Source of the DNA: Pseudomonas putida
Lineage (GTDB): Bacteria > Pseudomonadota > Gammaproteobacteria > Pseudomonadales > Pseudomonadaceae
Assembly: GCF_001636055.1 (NCBI RefSeq)
Contig: NZ_CP011789.1
Span: forward strand, 3,534,001 to 3,598,000
Reading direction: 5' to 3'
Length of the DNA stretch: 64,000 nt
A model generated the notes under the pieces. It made no database searches and was not told the DNA's origin. It saw only the letters and a program-made list of their open reading frames with translations. This document shows positions 37,202 through 46,358 of this stretch, piece by piece; position 1 is the first letter of the stretch, and every line of letters starts with the position of its first letter. A program made the position numbers and the translations under genes.

Positions 37202-37293
37202 TGCGAAACGAGTGGCGAATCGCCCGTCGAGGCCTGTAGTGTGCGGGTTTACGTGCCGCCAGATGACGCGGCACGGCCCAAGGAAGGCATTCT

Positions 37294-37944
37294 ATGACGA
37301 CACTCGACCGAGCCCTGCTCACCACCGGCCTGTTCATCCCACCCTGGTTGCTACTGGGGGTTTGGTTTACCGCCCAGGCTTACCCCGGTTACCAGCACCT
37401 GCAGCAGGCCATGAGCCAACTCGGGGCAACAGGCGCACCGACCGCGGCATTTTCGCCCTGGGCCAACAACTTCCCTTTGGCACTGCTGTTTGCCTTGTTC
37501 GCCTGGGGGCTGGCCCGCCGTTGGCGTCGTTCGAACGTCGCCCTGGCGAGTGCGCTGCTGGTGTTGTTGCACGGCGTTGCGAGCCTTGGGACTGGGGCAT
37601 TCGCCTGCGATCCGGGTTGCACCCCCACCGAGCCGTCGCTCTCCCAGCACATGCATAACCTCAGCGGCCTGCTGATGTTTCTGTCGCTGACCCTGGCCGC
37701 CCTGCTGTGGGTCTGGCTGGCATTGCGCATCGCTGATTCACGGCTGCTGGCCAGCGGCTCCCTGCTCTGTGCGGTGGTCTCCATCGGCACGGTGGCGTTG
37801 ATGGCAAGGGCAGCCGAAACAGGCCAGCTCTTCGGCCTCTATCAACGAATCAACTACGGCGTGGCGGTGCTCTGGATAGCCGCGCTGGCATGGTACTCCT
37901 TGCGCCAGCCTGTCTCGGGCCAGGCTAAGCTGCCCGTCGCCTGA
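37294..37944 (+). CDS. DUF998 membrane protein
   Basis: A 216-residue protein with six predicted helices, beginning LLTTGLFIPPWLLLGVWFTAQAYPGYQHLQQAMSQLGA. The conserved block YPGYQHLQQAMSQLGA...NNFP and the loop FACDPGCTP with SLSQHMHNLSG are typical of DUF998. Two cysteines in CDPGC are characteristic of this family. Function unknown. AAGGAAGG lies 6 bases before the ATG. Confidence 0.85.
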   Translation: MTTLDRALLTTGLFIPPWLLLGVWFTAQAYPGYQHLQQAMSQLGATGAPTAAFSPWANNFPLALLFALFAWGLARRWRRSNVALASALLVLLHGVASLGTGAFACDPGCTPTEPSLSQHMHNLSGLLMFLSLTLAALLWVWLALRIADSRLLASGSLLCAVVSIGTVALMARAAETGQLFGLYQRINYGVAVLWIAALAWYSLRQPVSGQAKLPVA

Positions 37945-38018
37945 CGGCAAATTGCTGGCCCCCAGGCGCGGAAAGCGAAGGCAAACTCCCTTTTCCTTCA
38001 GACGCTTAGGACAGCAAC

Positions 38019-38348
38019 ATGCGGGTATTTCTAGCAACCCTGGCCAGCTGCGTGTTGGCGGCCACCGCATTCGGCGCCCAGGCCAGGCCGCTGAGCCAGA
38101 ACGATCGCAGCGTGTGCGGCTGGGGCGCGCAGATCGCCTCGGAGGCGCAGCACGCCAAGCTCTCCGGGGTGACGCTTTATGCAGCGCGCAAGAAGCTGCA
38201 AGTGCGGCGCTTCGCCAAACCCTGGATGCGCATGACAGCGTTCGGCATCACCGAGCAAACCTACAACAGCAGCTCACGCCTGCCGCCGAAGGCCATCAAG
38301 CAGACCTACTACGAACAGTGCGTCCAGCACGCCGTCGCGCGCCGATAA
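38019..38348 (+). CDS. Small exported protein of unknown function
   Basis: A 109-residue protein. Residues 1-22 are a Sec signal peptide (RVFLATLASCVLAATAFGAQA). The mature part is basic, with two cysteines (SVCGWG; YEQCVQ) that could form a disulfide, and contains KTYYEQC-like and PKAIKQTYY segments. No known domain. TAGGAC precedes the ATG by 7 bases. The gene stands alone between DUF998 and the molybdenum hydroxylase cluster. Confidence 0.78.
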   Translation: MRVFLATLASCVLAATAFGAQARPLSQNDRSVCGWGAQIASEAQHAKLSGVTLYAARKKLQVRRFAKPWMRMTAFGITEQTYNSSSRLPPKAIKQTYYEQCVQHAVARR

Positions 38349-38677
38349 CCAACGCGGGCGGCTCATCAACAACCCCTGTTCAACTGGCCTGGATGCCGAC
38401 ATCCAATATCGATGCCGGCATTTTCCCTCCAGCGTGGGCGTGACAGCTCCGCTGCGACGCCCCCGCCCGATCCTGCCACTAGCGCAATCCACTTGATTTC
38501 TTGCCTGATTCTCTGAACATGCTGCCCGATGGATAGGAAAGCTGTCCGCCAAGGTCTAGAGTTTTCAGATCGGAAACCCGCCCTGCGCGCGCGCGGCGTT
38601 CCTCCCAGGGCACTGCCTCGACGCACCGCCCTGCCTATAACGACGAAACACCAACCGATGATCAGCGGGTGAACGCC
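38349..38677. other. Intergenic leader of the molybdenum hydroxylase genes
   Basis: 329 bases. There is an AT-richer part around 38485-38530 (CACTTGATTTCTTGCCTGATT) where a promoter is likely, but I see no clear operator, riboswitch or gene. Confidence 0.4.
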
Positions 38678-39145
38678 ATGGAACTACGCATCAACCAGAA
38701 GACCTATCAGGTCGACGCCGACGCCGATACCCCACTGCTGTGGGTGATCCGCGATGACCTGGGCATGACCGGCACGAAATATGGCTGCGGCCTGGCCCAA
38801 TGTGGCGCCTGCTCGGTGCTGGTGGACGGCAACGTGGTACGTGCCTGTGTCACGCCGGTGGCCGGTGTGGTTGGCCGTGAAGTGACCACCATCGAAGCGA
38901 TCGAGGCCGACCCGGTGGGCAAGCGAGTGGTCGCGGCCTGGGTCGAGCATCAGGTCGCCCAGTGTGGTTACTGCCAGTCTGGCCAGGTGATGGCCGCTAC
39001 CGCGCTGCTCAAGCACACGCCGGCGCCGAGCGACGAGCAGATCAGTGCCGCAATGGTCAACCTGTGTCGCTGCGGCACCTACAACGCGATCCACGCCGCG
39101 GTGCATGAGCTCGCCGGCCAGCCTGCCGCCAAGGAGAGCGTCTGA
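38678..39145 (+). CDS. 2Fe-2S subunit of molybdenum hydroxylase (IorA-like)
   Basis: A 155-residue electron-transfer subunit. The N-terminal plant-type ferredoxin domain has GCGLAQCGACSVLVDG and a last cysteine in VVRACVTP. The C-terminal helical domain has CGYCQSGQVMAATALL and NLCRCGTY, giving the second cluster. These are the two cluster motifs of xanthine-oxidase-family small subunits. A GTG at 38669 (three extra residues) is a possible alternative start. It overlaps the Mo-subunit start by one base. Confidence 0.94.
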   Translation: MELRINQKTYQVDADADTPLLWVIRDDLGMTGTKYGCGLAQCGACSVLVDGNVVRACVTPVAGVVGREVTTIEAIEADPVGKRVVAAWVEHQVAQCGYCQSGQVMAATALLKHTPAPSDEQISAAMVNLCRCGTYNAIHAAVHELAGQPAAKESV

Positions 39146-41394
39146 TGAACTCGCCCCTCGACATCCCGTCCGAACTGCGCGACCTGAAACTGGATCAGCC
39201 GGTCAATCTTTCGCGCCGCCGCTTTCTCGCGGGTAGCGCCATCGGTGCGCTGGTGATCGGCTTTGGCTTGCCGCTCGGCTCGGCCCGAGTGCAGGCCGCC
39301 ACCGCGGCGGCCGTAGAACGCGGCACGCAGGTGCCGGCATTCCTGGAAATCCGCCCTGACGGCACCGTGCGCCTGCTCTGCCCCTTCATGGAAGGTGGCC
39401 AGGGCACATTCACCGCCATGGCGCAGATCGTCGGCGAAGAACTGGATATGGACCCGGCCAGCTTCCTGATCGATGCCGCTCCGCCCGGCGAAGCCTACGT
39501 GGTGATGGAAAATGGCCTGCGCATCACCGGCGGCAGCATGTCGGTGCGCATGAGCTACCCGACCATGCGCCGCCTTGGCGCGCTGGCCAGGGCGATGCTG
39601 CTGCAGGCCGGTGCCGACACCCTTAAGGTGCCGGTCAGTGAGCTGAGCACCGAGCCGGGCAAGGTGGTGCATGCTGCCTCCGGCCGCTCGGTCGCTTATG
39701 GCGACCTGGCCGAGCGCGCCATGGACCTGCCAGTCCCGGATCCGGCCAGCATCAAGCTGCGCGATCCCAGCCAGTTCCGTTGGATCGGCAAGCCGGTACG
39801 CCGTGTCGATGCCTATGACAAGTCCACCGGCAAGGCCCTGTACAGTATCGACCTCAAGGTCGACGACATGCTCCACGCGGCGGTACAGCACGCGCCACGG
39901 CTGGGCATGACCGTGGGCGGCCTGCGCAACGAAGCGCAGGTCAAGGCGATGAAGGGCGTGCATTCGGTGCACGTACTGCCGGGTGCCGTGGCGGTGGTCG
40001 CAGAGCGCTGGTGGCATGCCAAGCGTGCCGTGGAGGCGGTACAGGTCGACTGGCAGGAGCCGGGCGCCGATTCGAAGGTGCGCACGATGCCAGCCGACTT
40101 CTCCAGCGATGCCTATCGCGATCACCTGGCCGCGCAAACCGGCCCGGCGCGCGATGACGAGAACGAAGGCGATGTGGCGGCTGCGCTCAAGGGGGCCAAG
40201 ACCCAGGTGGAAGCCACCTACCACAACCAGTACCTCAACCACGGCCAGCTCGAACCACCGTCGGCGCTCGCGCGTTTCAATCCCGATGGATCGCTCGAAG
40301 TCTGGCTGCCCAACCAGGCCCCGGACATGTTCCGCGATGACATCGTCAAGCGCACTGGCCTTGCCAAGGAACAGATCATCCTGCATTCGCCGCTTCTGGG
40401 CGGCTTCTTCGGGCGCCACTTCCTGTACGACTCGGCCAACCCCTACCCACAGGCCATTGCCCTGGCCAAGGCGGTCGGGCGCCCGGTCAAGCTGATCTGG
40501 ACCCGCGAGGAAGAGTTCGTACGTGACGTGCTGCGGCCCGTGGCAGTGGTCAAGTTCCGCGCCGGGCTCGACGAGAAGGGCCTGCCGGTTGCCATCGAAG
40601 CGGTCAGCGCCACCGAGGGCCCGACCGAGGCAATCGCCGGCAAACAGGGCGAGAAGATCGACCCCACTGCCGTGGAAGGCCTGGCGGGCAAGTCCTATGC
40701 CATTGCCAACAAACGCATCGCGCAAATCTATGTCAAGGGCCCGGCCATGCTGGGCTACTGGCGTTCGGTCGGTAATTCGCTGAACGACTTCTTCTATGAG
40801 TCGTTCCTTGATGAACTGGCCGACAAAGGCGGGCACGACCCGTTCGAGCTGCGCCTGCACCTGTTGCGCGACAATCAACGCCTGACCACCCTACTGCAGG
40901 CGGTCGGCGAATTGTCCGGTGGCTGGAAACGCGGGCCATTTACCGCCGAGGATGGCACCAAGCGTGCCCGCGGCGTGGCCATGGCTTCGCCGTTCGGTTC
41001 GGAGGCGGCGGTGATTGCCGAAGTGTCGATCGAGAACGGCCAGGTCAAGGTGCACGACATCTGGCAGGCGATCGACCCGGGCAGCATCGTCAACCCGGCG
41101 ATCGTCGAGCATCAGGTCAACGGCGCCGTGGCGCTCGGCCTGTCGCAGACGCTGGTGGAGGAAGCGGTGTGGGTCAACGGCATGCCGCGTGCGCGCAATT
41201 ACGACCTGTACCCGATCCTGCCGCCATCGCGCATGGCCCGGGTGCATGTGCGCATCGTCGAGAGCGGGGCGAAGATGGGTGGCATCGGCGAGCCGCCGCT
41301 GCCGGCAGTGGCACCAGCGGTGGCCAACGCCGTGGCGCGGCTGACCGGCCAACGCGCGCGCAGCCTGCCCCTGAGCCGCCATACCTTTGCCTGA
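39145..41394 (+). CDS. Molybdopterin-binding subunit of a periplasmic hydroxylase (IorB/aldehyde oxidase type)
   Basis: A 749-residue catalytic subunit. A twin-arginine signal (LSRRRFLAGSAIGALVIGF) shows export of the folded enzyme, carrying the small subunit along. Mo-pterin domains include MEGGQGTFTAMAQIVGEEL, ATYHNQYLNHGQLEPPSALARF, LLGGFFGRHFLYDSA and the catalytic glutamate in GGIGEPPLPAVAPAVANAV. The arrangement with a membrane cytochrome c follows isoquinoline oxidoreductase and the periplasmic aldehyde oxidases of pseudomonads; aromatic or furan aldehydes are my preferred substrate guess. The stop overlaps the upstream region of the cytochrome gene. Confidence 0.93.
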   Translation: MNSPLDIPSELRDLKLDQPVNLSRRRFLAGSAIGALVIGFGLPLGSARVQAATAAAVERGTQVPAFLEIRPDGTVRLLCPFMEGGQGTFTAMAQIVGEELDMDPASFLIDAAPPGEAYVVMENGLRITGGSMSVRMSYPTMRRLGALARAMLLQAGADTLKVPVSELSTEPGKVVHAASGRSVAYGDLAERAMDLPVPDPASIKLRDPSQFRWIGKPVRRVDAYDKSTGKALYSIDLKVDDMLHAAVQHAPRLGMTVGGLRNEAQVKAMKGVHSVHVLPGAVAVVAERWWHAKRAVEAVQVDWQEPGADSKVRTMPADFSSDAYRDHLAAQTGPARDDENEGDVAAALKGAKTQVEATYHNQYLNHGQLEPPSALARFNPDGSLEVWLPNQAPDMFRDDIVKRTGLAKEQIILHSPLLGGFFGRHFLYDSANPYPQAIALAKAVGRPVKLIWTREEEFVRDVLRPVAVVKFRAGLDEKGLPVAIEAVSATEGPTEAIAGKQGEKIDPTAVEGLAGKSYAIANKRIAQIYVKGPAMLGYWRSVGNSLNDFFYESFLDELADKGGHDPFELRLHLLRDNQRLTTLLQAVGELSGGWKRGPFTAEDGTKRARGVAMASPFGSEAAVIAEVSIENGQVKVHDIWQAIDPGSIVNPAIVEHQVNGAVALGLSQTLVEEAVWVNGMPRARNYDLYPILPPSRMARVHVRIVESGAKMGGIGEPPLPAVAPAVANAVARLTGQRARSLPLSRHTFA

Positions 41395-41407
41395 CACGGA
41401 AGCCCTC

Positions 41408-42751
41408 ATGAAAAACAGCCGACTGGTAACCACCACCCGCTGGCTCGCGCTGCCGTGCCTTGTCGCGGCAGGCCTGCTGGCCTGGTATGTCACCCGCGAG
41501 GTCACCTCGCCCTTCGAGCAGGAAACCCCAAGCCCCGACCAGGCGCTGATCGCCCGCGGCGAATACGTCGCGCGCCTGAGCGACTGCGTGGCGTGCCACA
41601 GCCTGCCGGGCAAGGCGCCGTTCGCCGGCGGCCTGGAAATGGCAACACCCTTGGGCGCGATCCATGCCACCAACATCACCCCGGACCGCAACAACGGTAT
41701 CGGCAGCTACAGCCTCGCCGACTTCGACCGCGCCGTGCGCCACGGCGTCGCGCCGGGCGGGCGCCGGCTGTACCCGGCCATGCCCTACCCGTCCTACGCC
41801 AAGCTCAGCGATGACGACATGAGGGCGCTCTATGCCTTCTTCATGAAGGGCGTGCAGCCGTCAGACCAGGCCAATATCCCCAGCGATATTCCCTGGCCGC
41901 TGAACCTGCGCTGGCCGATCGCCTTGTGGAACGGCCTGTTCGCCGCCGACAAGCCCTACGCTGAAAAGCCCACCGAAGACCCCCTGTGGAACCGCGGCGC
42001 CTATATCGTCCAGGGCCCGGGCCACTGCGGCAGTTGCCATACGCCACGTGGCCTTGCCTTCAACGAGAAGGCGCTGGACGACTCCGGCAAGGCGTTTCTC
42101 GCCGGAGCCCTGCTCGACGGCTGGTACGCGCCGAGCCTGCGTCAGGACCACAACACCGGGCTTGGGCGCTGGAGCGAACCCGAGATCGTGCAGTTCCTCA
42201 AGACCGGTCGCAACAAACATGCGGTGGTGTACGGTTCGATGACCGAGGCGTTCAACAACTCCACGCAGTTCATGAGCGACGACGACCTGGGCGCGATAGC
42301 CCGCTACCTGAAGTCGCTGCCGGGCGACCCCCAGCGCGACGGCGCCCCCTGGCAGTATCAGGCCGTGTCGGCGGCTACCCGCCTCGATGCCCCGGGCGCA
42401 CACAGCTACGTGACCCGCTGCGCGTCGTGCCATGGCCTTGACGGCCAGGGCCAGGCCGAGTGGATTCCGCCACTGGCCGGCGCGACCTCGATGCTGGCCA
42501 AGGAAAACGCCTCGGCAATCAATATCACCCTCAACGGCTCGCAGCGTATCGTCGCCGCCGGGGTGCCGGATGCCTACCGCATGCCCGCGCTGCGTGAACA
42601 GATGTCGGACCAGGAGATCGCCGAAGTGCTGAGCTTCGTCCGTACGACCTGGGGTAATACCGGTGGTGCGGTCGATGCACAGGCGGTGGCCAAGCTGCGT
42701 GAACATACCGACCCTGCCAGCAGCAGCCCGATCGTGCTGCATATGCGTTGA
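41408..42751 (+). CDS. Tri-haem cytochrome c, electron acceptor of the Mo hydroxylase
   Basis: A 447-residue protein anchored by an N-terminal helix (WLALPCLVAAGLLAWYV). Three c-type haem sites are visible: CVACH at residue 60, CGSCH near 208 and CASCH near 346. This is the alcohol-dehydrogenase-cytochrome-like subunit that passes electrons from periplasmic dehydrogenases to the quinone pool or oxidases. ATG at 41408 with GGAAG upstream is preferred over the in-frame ATG at 41387, inside the previous gene. It ends 10 bases before the XdhC gene. Confidence 0.95.
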   Translation: MKNSRLVTTTRWLALPCLVAAGLLAWYVTREVTSPFEQETPSPDQALIARGEYVARLSDCVACHSLPGKAPFAGGLEMATPLGAIHATNITPDRNNGIGSYSLADFDRAVRHGVAPGGRRLYPAMPYPSYAKLSDDDMRALYAFFMKGVQPSDQANIPSDIPWPLNLRWPIALWNGLFAADKPYAEKPTEDPLWNRGAYIVQGPGHCGSCHTPRGLAFNEKALDDSGKAFLAGALLDGWYAPSLRQDHNTGLGRWSEPEIVQFLKTGRNKHAVVYGSMTEAFNNSTQFMSDDDLGAIARYLKSLPGDPQRDGAPWQYQAVSAATRLDAPGAHSYVTRCASCHGLDGQGQAEWIPPLAGATSMLAKENASAINITLNGSQRIVAAGVPDAYRMPALREQMSDQEIAEVLSFVRTTWGNTGGAVDAQAVAKLREHTDPASSSPIVLHMR

Positions 42752-42761
42752 AGGAGCGCCC

Positions 42762-43784
42762 ATGGAAAGTATCGACCTGCTGGTCCTGCGTACCGCTCGG
42801 GACTGGCTGCAAGCCGGCCACCGCGTGCTACTGGCCACCGTCGCCCGTACCTGGGGTTCGTCACCACGCCCGGTCGGCTCGATGATGGCCTTGCGCAGCG
42901 ACGGGCGTGTGGTCGGCAGCGTCTCCGGCGGCTGCATCGAAGACGACCTGATCCACCGCTACACCACCGCCTACGGTGGCCCCGGCCTGCCTGACAGCAC
43001 CCCACAGCGGGTGCGCTACGGCGTTACCGCCGACGAGGCCCATCGCTTCGGGCTGCCCTGTGGCGGCACGCTTGAGCTGATTCTGGAGTTTTCGCCATCG
43101 TGGCAGTCGCTGGCCCAACTGCTTGAGCAGCTCGACAGCGGCCAACTGGTGCGCCGTCAGCTCGACCTGCACAGTGGCGCGGCCACCCTCCTCCCCAGTG
43201 CTGCCCCGGAGCAGTTCAGCGTTGATGGCGAGCACATGGCAAGCACCCTGGGTCCAGGTTATCGACTGCTGCTGATCGGCGCGGGCGCCCTGGCCGAATA
43301 CCTGGCGACCATGGCCCTGTTCAATGGTTTTCGTGTTTCGGTCTGCGACCCTCGGCCCGAGTACATCGACGGCTGGAACGTGGCCGGTGTCGAGTGTCTG
43401 GTCGGCATGCCCGACGATGTCGTGCGCGACTTCGCCCCGGACGTGCGCACCTGCATCGTCGCGGTCAGCCACGACCCCAAGCTCGACGACCTGGCCCTGC
43501 TCGAAGCGCTGCATGGCCCGGCTTTCTATATCGGTGCCATCGGCTCGCGGCGCAACAGCCAGCAGCGTCGCGCGCGGCTGATCGAGCACTTCGGTGAGTC
43601 CGATGCCAGCCTTGCGCGCCTGCACGGCCCCATCGGCATCTACATCGGCAGCAAGACCCCAGCCGAAATTGCCGTGAGTGTGATGGCCGAGATCCTCGCC
43701 GCCAAGAACGGCGTCGAACTGCCTGGTGCAGTGAACGTCACCAAGGCCAAGCAGGCGCGGGAACAGACACTGCCTGCCACCTGA
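42762..43784 (+). CDS. XdhC-family molybdenum cofactor insertion protein
   Basis: A 340-residue cytosolic chaperone for molybdenum hydroxylases. The N-terminal XdhC/CoxI domain has LLATVARTWGSSPRPVGSMMAL, GSVSGGCIEDDLI and FGLPCGGTLELILE. The C-terminal Rossmann domain starts RLLLIGAGALAEYLATMA and ends with IGSRRNSQQRRARLI and GPIGIYIGSKTPAEIAVSVMAEILA. Known role: binds sulfurated Moco and inserts it into the Mo subunit. AAGGAG lies 6 bases before the ATG. It belongs to the same operon. Confidence 0.95.
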   Translation: MESIDLLVLRTARDWLQAGHRVLLATVARTWGSSPRPVGSMMALRSDGRVVGSVSGGCIEDDLIHRYTTAYGGPGLPDSTPQRVRYGVTADEAHRFGLPCGGTLELILEFSPSWQSLAQLLEQLDSGQLVRRQLDLHSGAATLLPSAAPEQFSVDGEHMASTLGPGYRLLLIGAGALAEYLATMALFNGFRVSVCDPRPEYIDGWNVAGVECLVGMPDDVVRDFAPDVRTCIVAVSHDPKLDDLALLEALHGPAFYIGAIGSRRNSQQRRARLIEHFGESDASLARLHGPIGIYIGSKTPAEIAVSVMAEILAAKNGVELPGAVNVTKAKQAREQTLPAT

Positions 43785-43836
43785 CCCTGCGGTATGCTTG
43801 CGAGCTTTCCATGCCGTCACACTCGGACAACCCACC

Positions 43837-44433
43837 ATGACCGAACCCCAAGCCAGAGCTCGCTGCGCCGCCCTTGTGCTCGCCGCCGGACGCGGCACGC
43901 GCTTTGGCAGCGACAAGCGCAAGGCCTTGCTCGCGGATGGACAGGGACTACTGGCCAGCACCTTGAAACAGGTACAAGCCTGTTTCGACCCGGTGTATGT
44001 GGTGGTGCGCTGCGACGATGATCCGCAAACTCTGGGCATCGATGCGCAAGTCCACATCGTACGCGCCGCACAGGCAGCTGATGGCATGGGAGCGAGCCTC
44101 GCGGCCGGCATCACGGCCCTGGCCAGCATCGATGCCCCGGCCGTGGCCGTGCTGCTTGGCGATATGCCGTGGATCGCACCACGCACCTTCGAACACCTGC
44201 TCGGTCACCTCGCTGCCGAGCGTATCCTCCTGCCGTGCTACCAAGGCCGACGTGGCCATCCGGTCATCTTCGGGCGTCATTTCTGGGCGGCCCTCACCCG
44301 CCTGCACGGTGACCAGGGTGGGCGACCGGTCATCGAAGCCAACCCTCACGCCTGTCTTGTGCTGGATCTCGACGACCCTGGCATCCTGCGCGATGTCGAT
44401 ACACCCACCGATATCCCGCCTACATCGGCTTGA
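43837..44433 (+). CDS. MobA-like nucleotidyltransferase (molybdenum cofactor cytidylyltransferase type)
   Basis: A 198-residue enzyme. It has the pyrophosphorylase loop LVLAAGRGTRFGSDKRKALL at residues 11-30, then AQAADGMGASLAAGITALA and LLGDMPWI (metal-binding aspartate) and GRRGHPVIFGRHFW. This is the MocA/MobA-like family that makes the cytidine dinucleotide form of molybdopterin used by bacterial xanthine-oxidase-type enzymes. The upstream ATG at 43798 adds 13 unlikely residues. Last gene of the Mo cluster. Confidence 0.92.
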   Translation: MTEPQARARCAALVLAAGRGTRFGSDKRKALLADGQGLLASTLKQVQACFDPVYVVVRCDDDPQTLGIDAQVHIVRAAQAADGMGASLAAGITALASIDAPAVAVLLGDMPWIAPRTFEHLLGHLAAERILLPCYQGRRGHPVIFGRHFWAALTRLHGDQGGRPVIEANPHACLVLDLDDPGILRDVDTPTDIPPTSA

Positions 44434-44510
44434 GTAAAGGCCGACAGGCTTTGATCCTCACGTCCTGGCAGGTACGCTAGCGGGCTTGCCCCCGACCTGG
44501 AGCCCCGCCG

Positions 44511-45014
44511 GTGACCACCACGCTGACCACCTACTACCTGGAAATGACCTCTGCGCACGCCCTGCGCAGCAAGCCTGTTCCCGATGGCCTGACGATCGTC
44601 GAGTGCGAAGTCGTCCAACCGCAGCTCAACCGTTTCCTCTACCAACTGGTGGGCAAGGCCTGGGGCTGGAACGACCTGAACAGCTGGAGCGACGAGCAGT
44701 GGCTGGCGGTTGTCGGCCAGGACTGCCACCGCACCTGGGTCGCCTACTACCGTGGCGCCATCGCCGGCTACTACGAACTGCACCGCCCCGACGGCGAGAA
44801 CGCCGAGATCCGCTACTTCGGCCTCGCCCCGCAGTTTCTTGACAAGGGCTTCGGCGGCCCGCTGCTCAGCCAGGCCATCCGCAGCGCCTGGGAGTGGCCC
44901 GGCACGCGGCGGGTCTGGGTGCACACCTGCAGCCTCGACCACCCCGCCGCTCTGGCCAACTATCAGGCCCGTGGCCTGCAACTGTACAAGCAAGAGCACG
45001 AAGCACTGGGGTGA
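44511..45014 (+). CDS. GNAT-family N-acetyltransferase
   Basis: A 167-residue enzyme. The acetyl-CoA-binding loop appears as LAPQFLDKGFGGPLLSQAIRSAW, near residue 105, followed by VWVHTCSLDHPAALANYQARGLQLYKQE, the usual beta-bulge and C-terminal strand. The start codon is GTG at 44511; an ATG at 44544 would remove part of the first strand. CCCGCCG upstream is only a weak ribosome-binding site. Acceptor substrate unknown. Confidence 0.86.
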   Translation: MTTTLTTYYLEMTSAHALRSKPVPDGLTIVECEVVQPQLNRFLYQLVGKAWGWNDLNSWSDEQWLAVVGQDCHRTWVAYYRGAIAGYYELHRPDGENAEIRYFGLAPQFLDKGFGGPLLSQAIRSAWEWPGTRRVWVHTCSLDHPAALANYQARGLQLYKQEHEALG

Positions 45015-45120
45015 CGGTTGCGCGAGGCCGGCAGCGCTTGCTGCCTATGCCCAGTGGCTGGACCGTCTGCTGGCCCGGCCACTGGATTGATCGGGCGCGC
45101 TATACGACTCGTGCAAGCCC

Positions 45121-46311
45121 CTAGGCCAAGGACGCCTGGCGCGCCACCCGTGCCCCCAGCATCCCGGAAAAAGATACCAGCATCAGTACCGCGAACACCC
45201 CGGCGATCGGCAGGTTCGACTCCAACCCGAAGCCGCTGACCGTCGCCGAGGCAATCGAACCGAACACCAGCATCAAGCAGCCCTGCAAGCTCGCAGCCAC
45301 CCCGGCGCGGTCGGGAAACAGTGCCATCGAGCGGGCCATGGCATTGGAGAAGATAAAGCCCTGGCCGAAGGCGATCAGCATGATGCCAGCAAGAATGTTC
45401 ACCAGGCTCAAGGTGTCGGCAGCCGCCGCGATGCACAGCACCCCGAGCAGAAACAGCGCCAACCCACTCCACATCAGGGTATCGGGTGAGACGATGCGCA
45501 CCAGCGCACGGTTGGTCAGCGTGCCGACCAGATAGCAGCACCCCACCCCCAGCGCCGTGGTGCCGAAGTAATGCGCGTCATGGCCGAGCACATCCTGGAC
45601 GATATGCGGCCCGAACACGTTCCACAGCAAGAATGCGGAAAAGCTCGCGCCGAGTACCACCACCGAAGCACGGAAGCGTCTGTCGGCCAGAATGAACCGA
45701 TAGCCGACCACTGTCTGCAAGGCGCCGCGGCGGGCACTGGCGGGCAGCGACTCCTTGAGCCCGGCAACGACGAAAGCCAGGACCATGACGGCATAGGCGG
45801 CATACAGCACGAAGTTGTAGCGCCAGCCGAAATGCACCTCGATCAGCCCACCGATATAGGGCGCGATGACGGGCCCCAGGCCGAACGCCAGGCTGAGGTA
45901 GATGATCGCGACGTAGAAGCGCGGGCCTTTGACGACGTCGACCAGCACAGCACGGGCAACGACCTGGCAGGCGCCAATGGCAAAGCCCTGCAGCGCACGC
46001 GCCAGCAGCAGCATCTCGATGGACGTCGCGGCGGTCGCCAGCAGGCTGCCGACCACGAACACACCCAGGCCCAGCAGTACGGCAGGTCGCCGCCCGCGCG
46101 CGTCGGCCATCACGCCGAAGAACAGCTGCCCCAGGGCATAGAACAGCAGCGTGATGGTAATGGTGTTCTGCATCAGCGCAGGCCCCGCCCCGAGTTCGCG
46201 CCCGATGGACGGCAGGCTCGGCGCATACAGGTCGATGGCGATGCCCCCCAGGCTGTTGACCAGGGGAGCCAGGAAGACGATGAAGTTTTCATAACGCGTG
46301 TTGGCGTGCAT
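45121..46311 (-). CDS. Bcr/CflA-family MFS exporter
   Basis: A 396-residue twelve-helix inner-membrane exporter. It starts MHANTRYENFIVFLAPLVNSLGGIAIDLYAPSLPSIGREL, with FGVMADARGRRPAVLLGLGVF (MFS loop 2-3) and QVVARAVLVDVVKG, the drug:H+ antiporter 12-TM pattern. It is the last gene of the TauD/AMP-ligase/hemolysin operon, 47 bases after the previous stop. GGAG 5 bases before the ATG at 46311 favours it over 46353. Probable job: export of the product made by the three upstream genes, which is inference. Confidence 0.93.
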   Translation of the reverse strand: MHANTRYENFIVFLAPLVNSLGGIAIDLYAPSLPSIGRELGAGPALMQNTITITLLFYALGQLFFGVMADARGRRPAVLLGLGVFVVGSLLATAATSIEMLLLARALQGFAIGACQVVARAVLVDVVKGPRFYVAIIYLSLAFGLGPVIAPYIGGLIEVHFGWRYNFVLYAAYAVMVLAFVVAGLKESLPASARRGALQTVVGYRFILADRRFRASVVVLGASFSAFLLWNVFGPHIVQDVLGHDAHYFGTTALGVGCCYLVGTLTNRALVRIVSPDTLMWSGLALFLLGVLCIAAAADTLSLVNILAGIMLIAFGQGFIFSNAMARSMALFPDRAGVAASLQGCLMLVFGSIASATVSGFGLESNLPIAGVFAVLMLVSFSGMLGARVARQASLA

Positions 46312-46358
46312 AGGATCTCCGGCGTGCCGGGCAGCGAAGCGCCCGGCACGCACATGGG

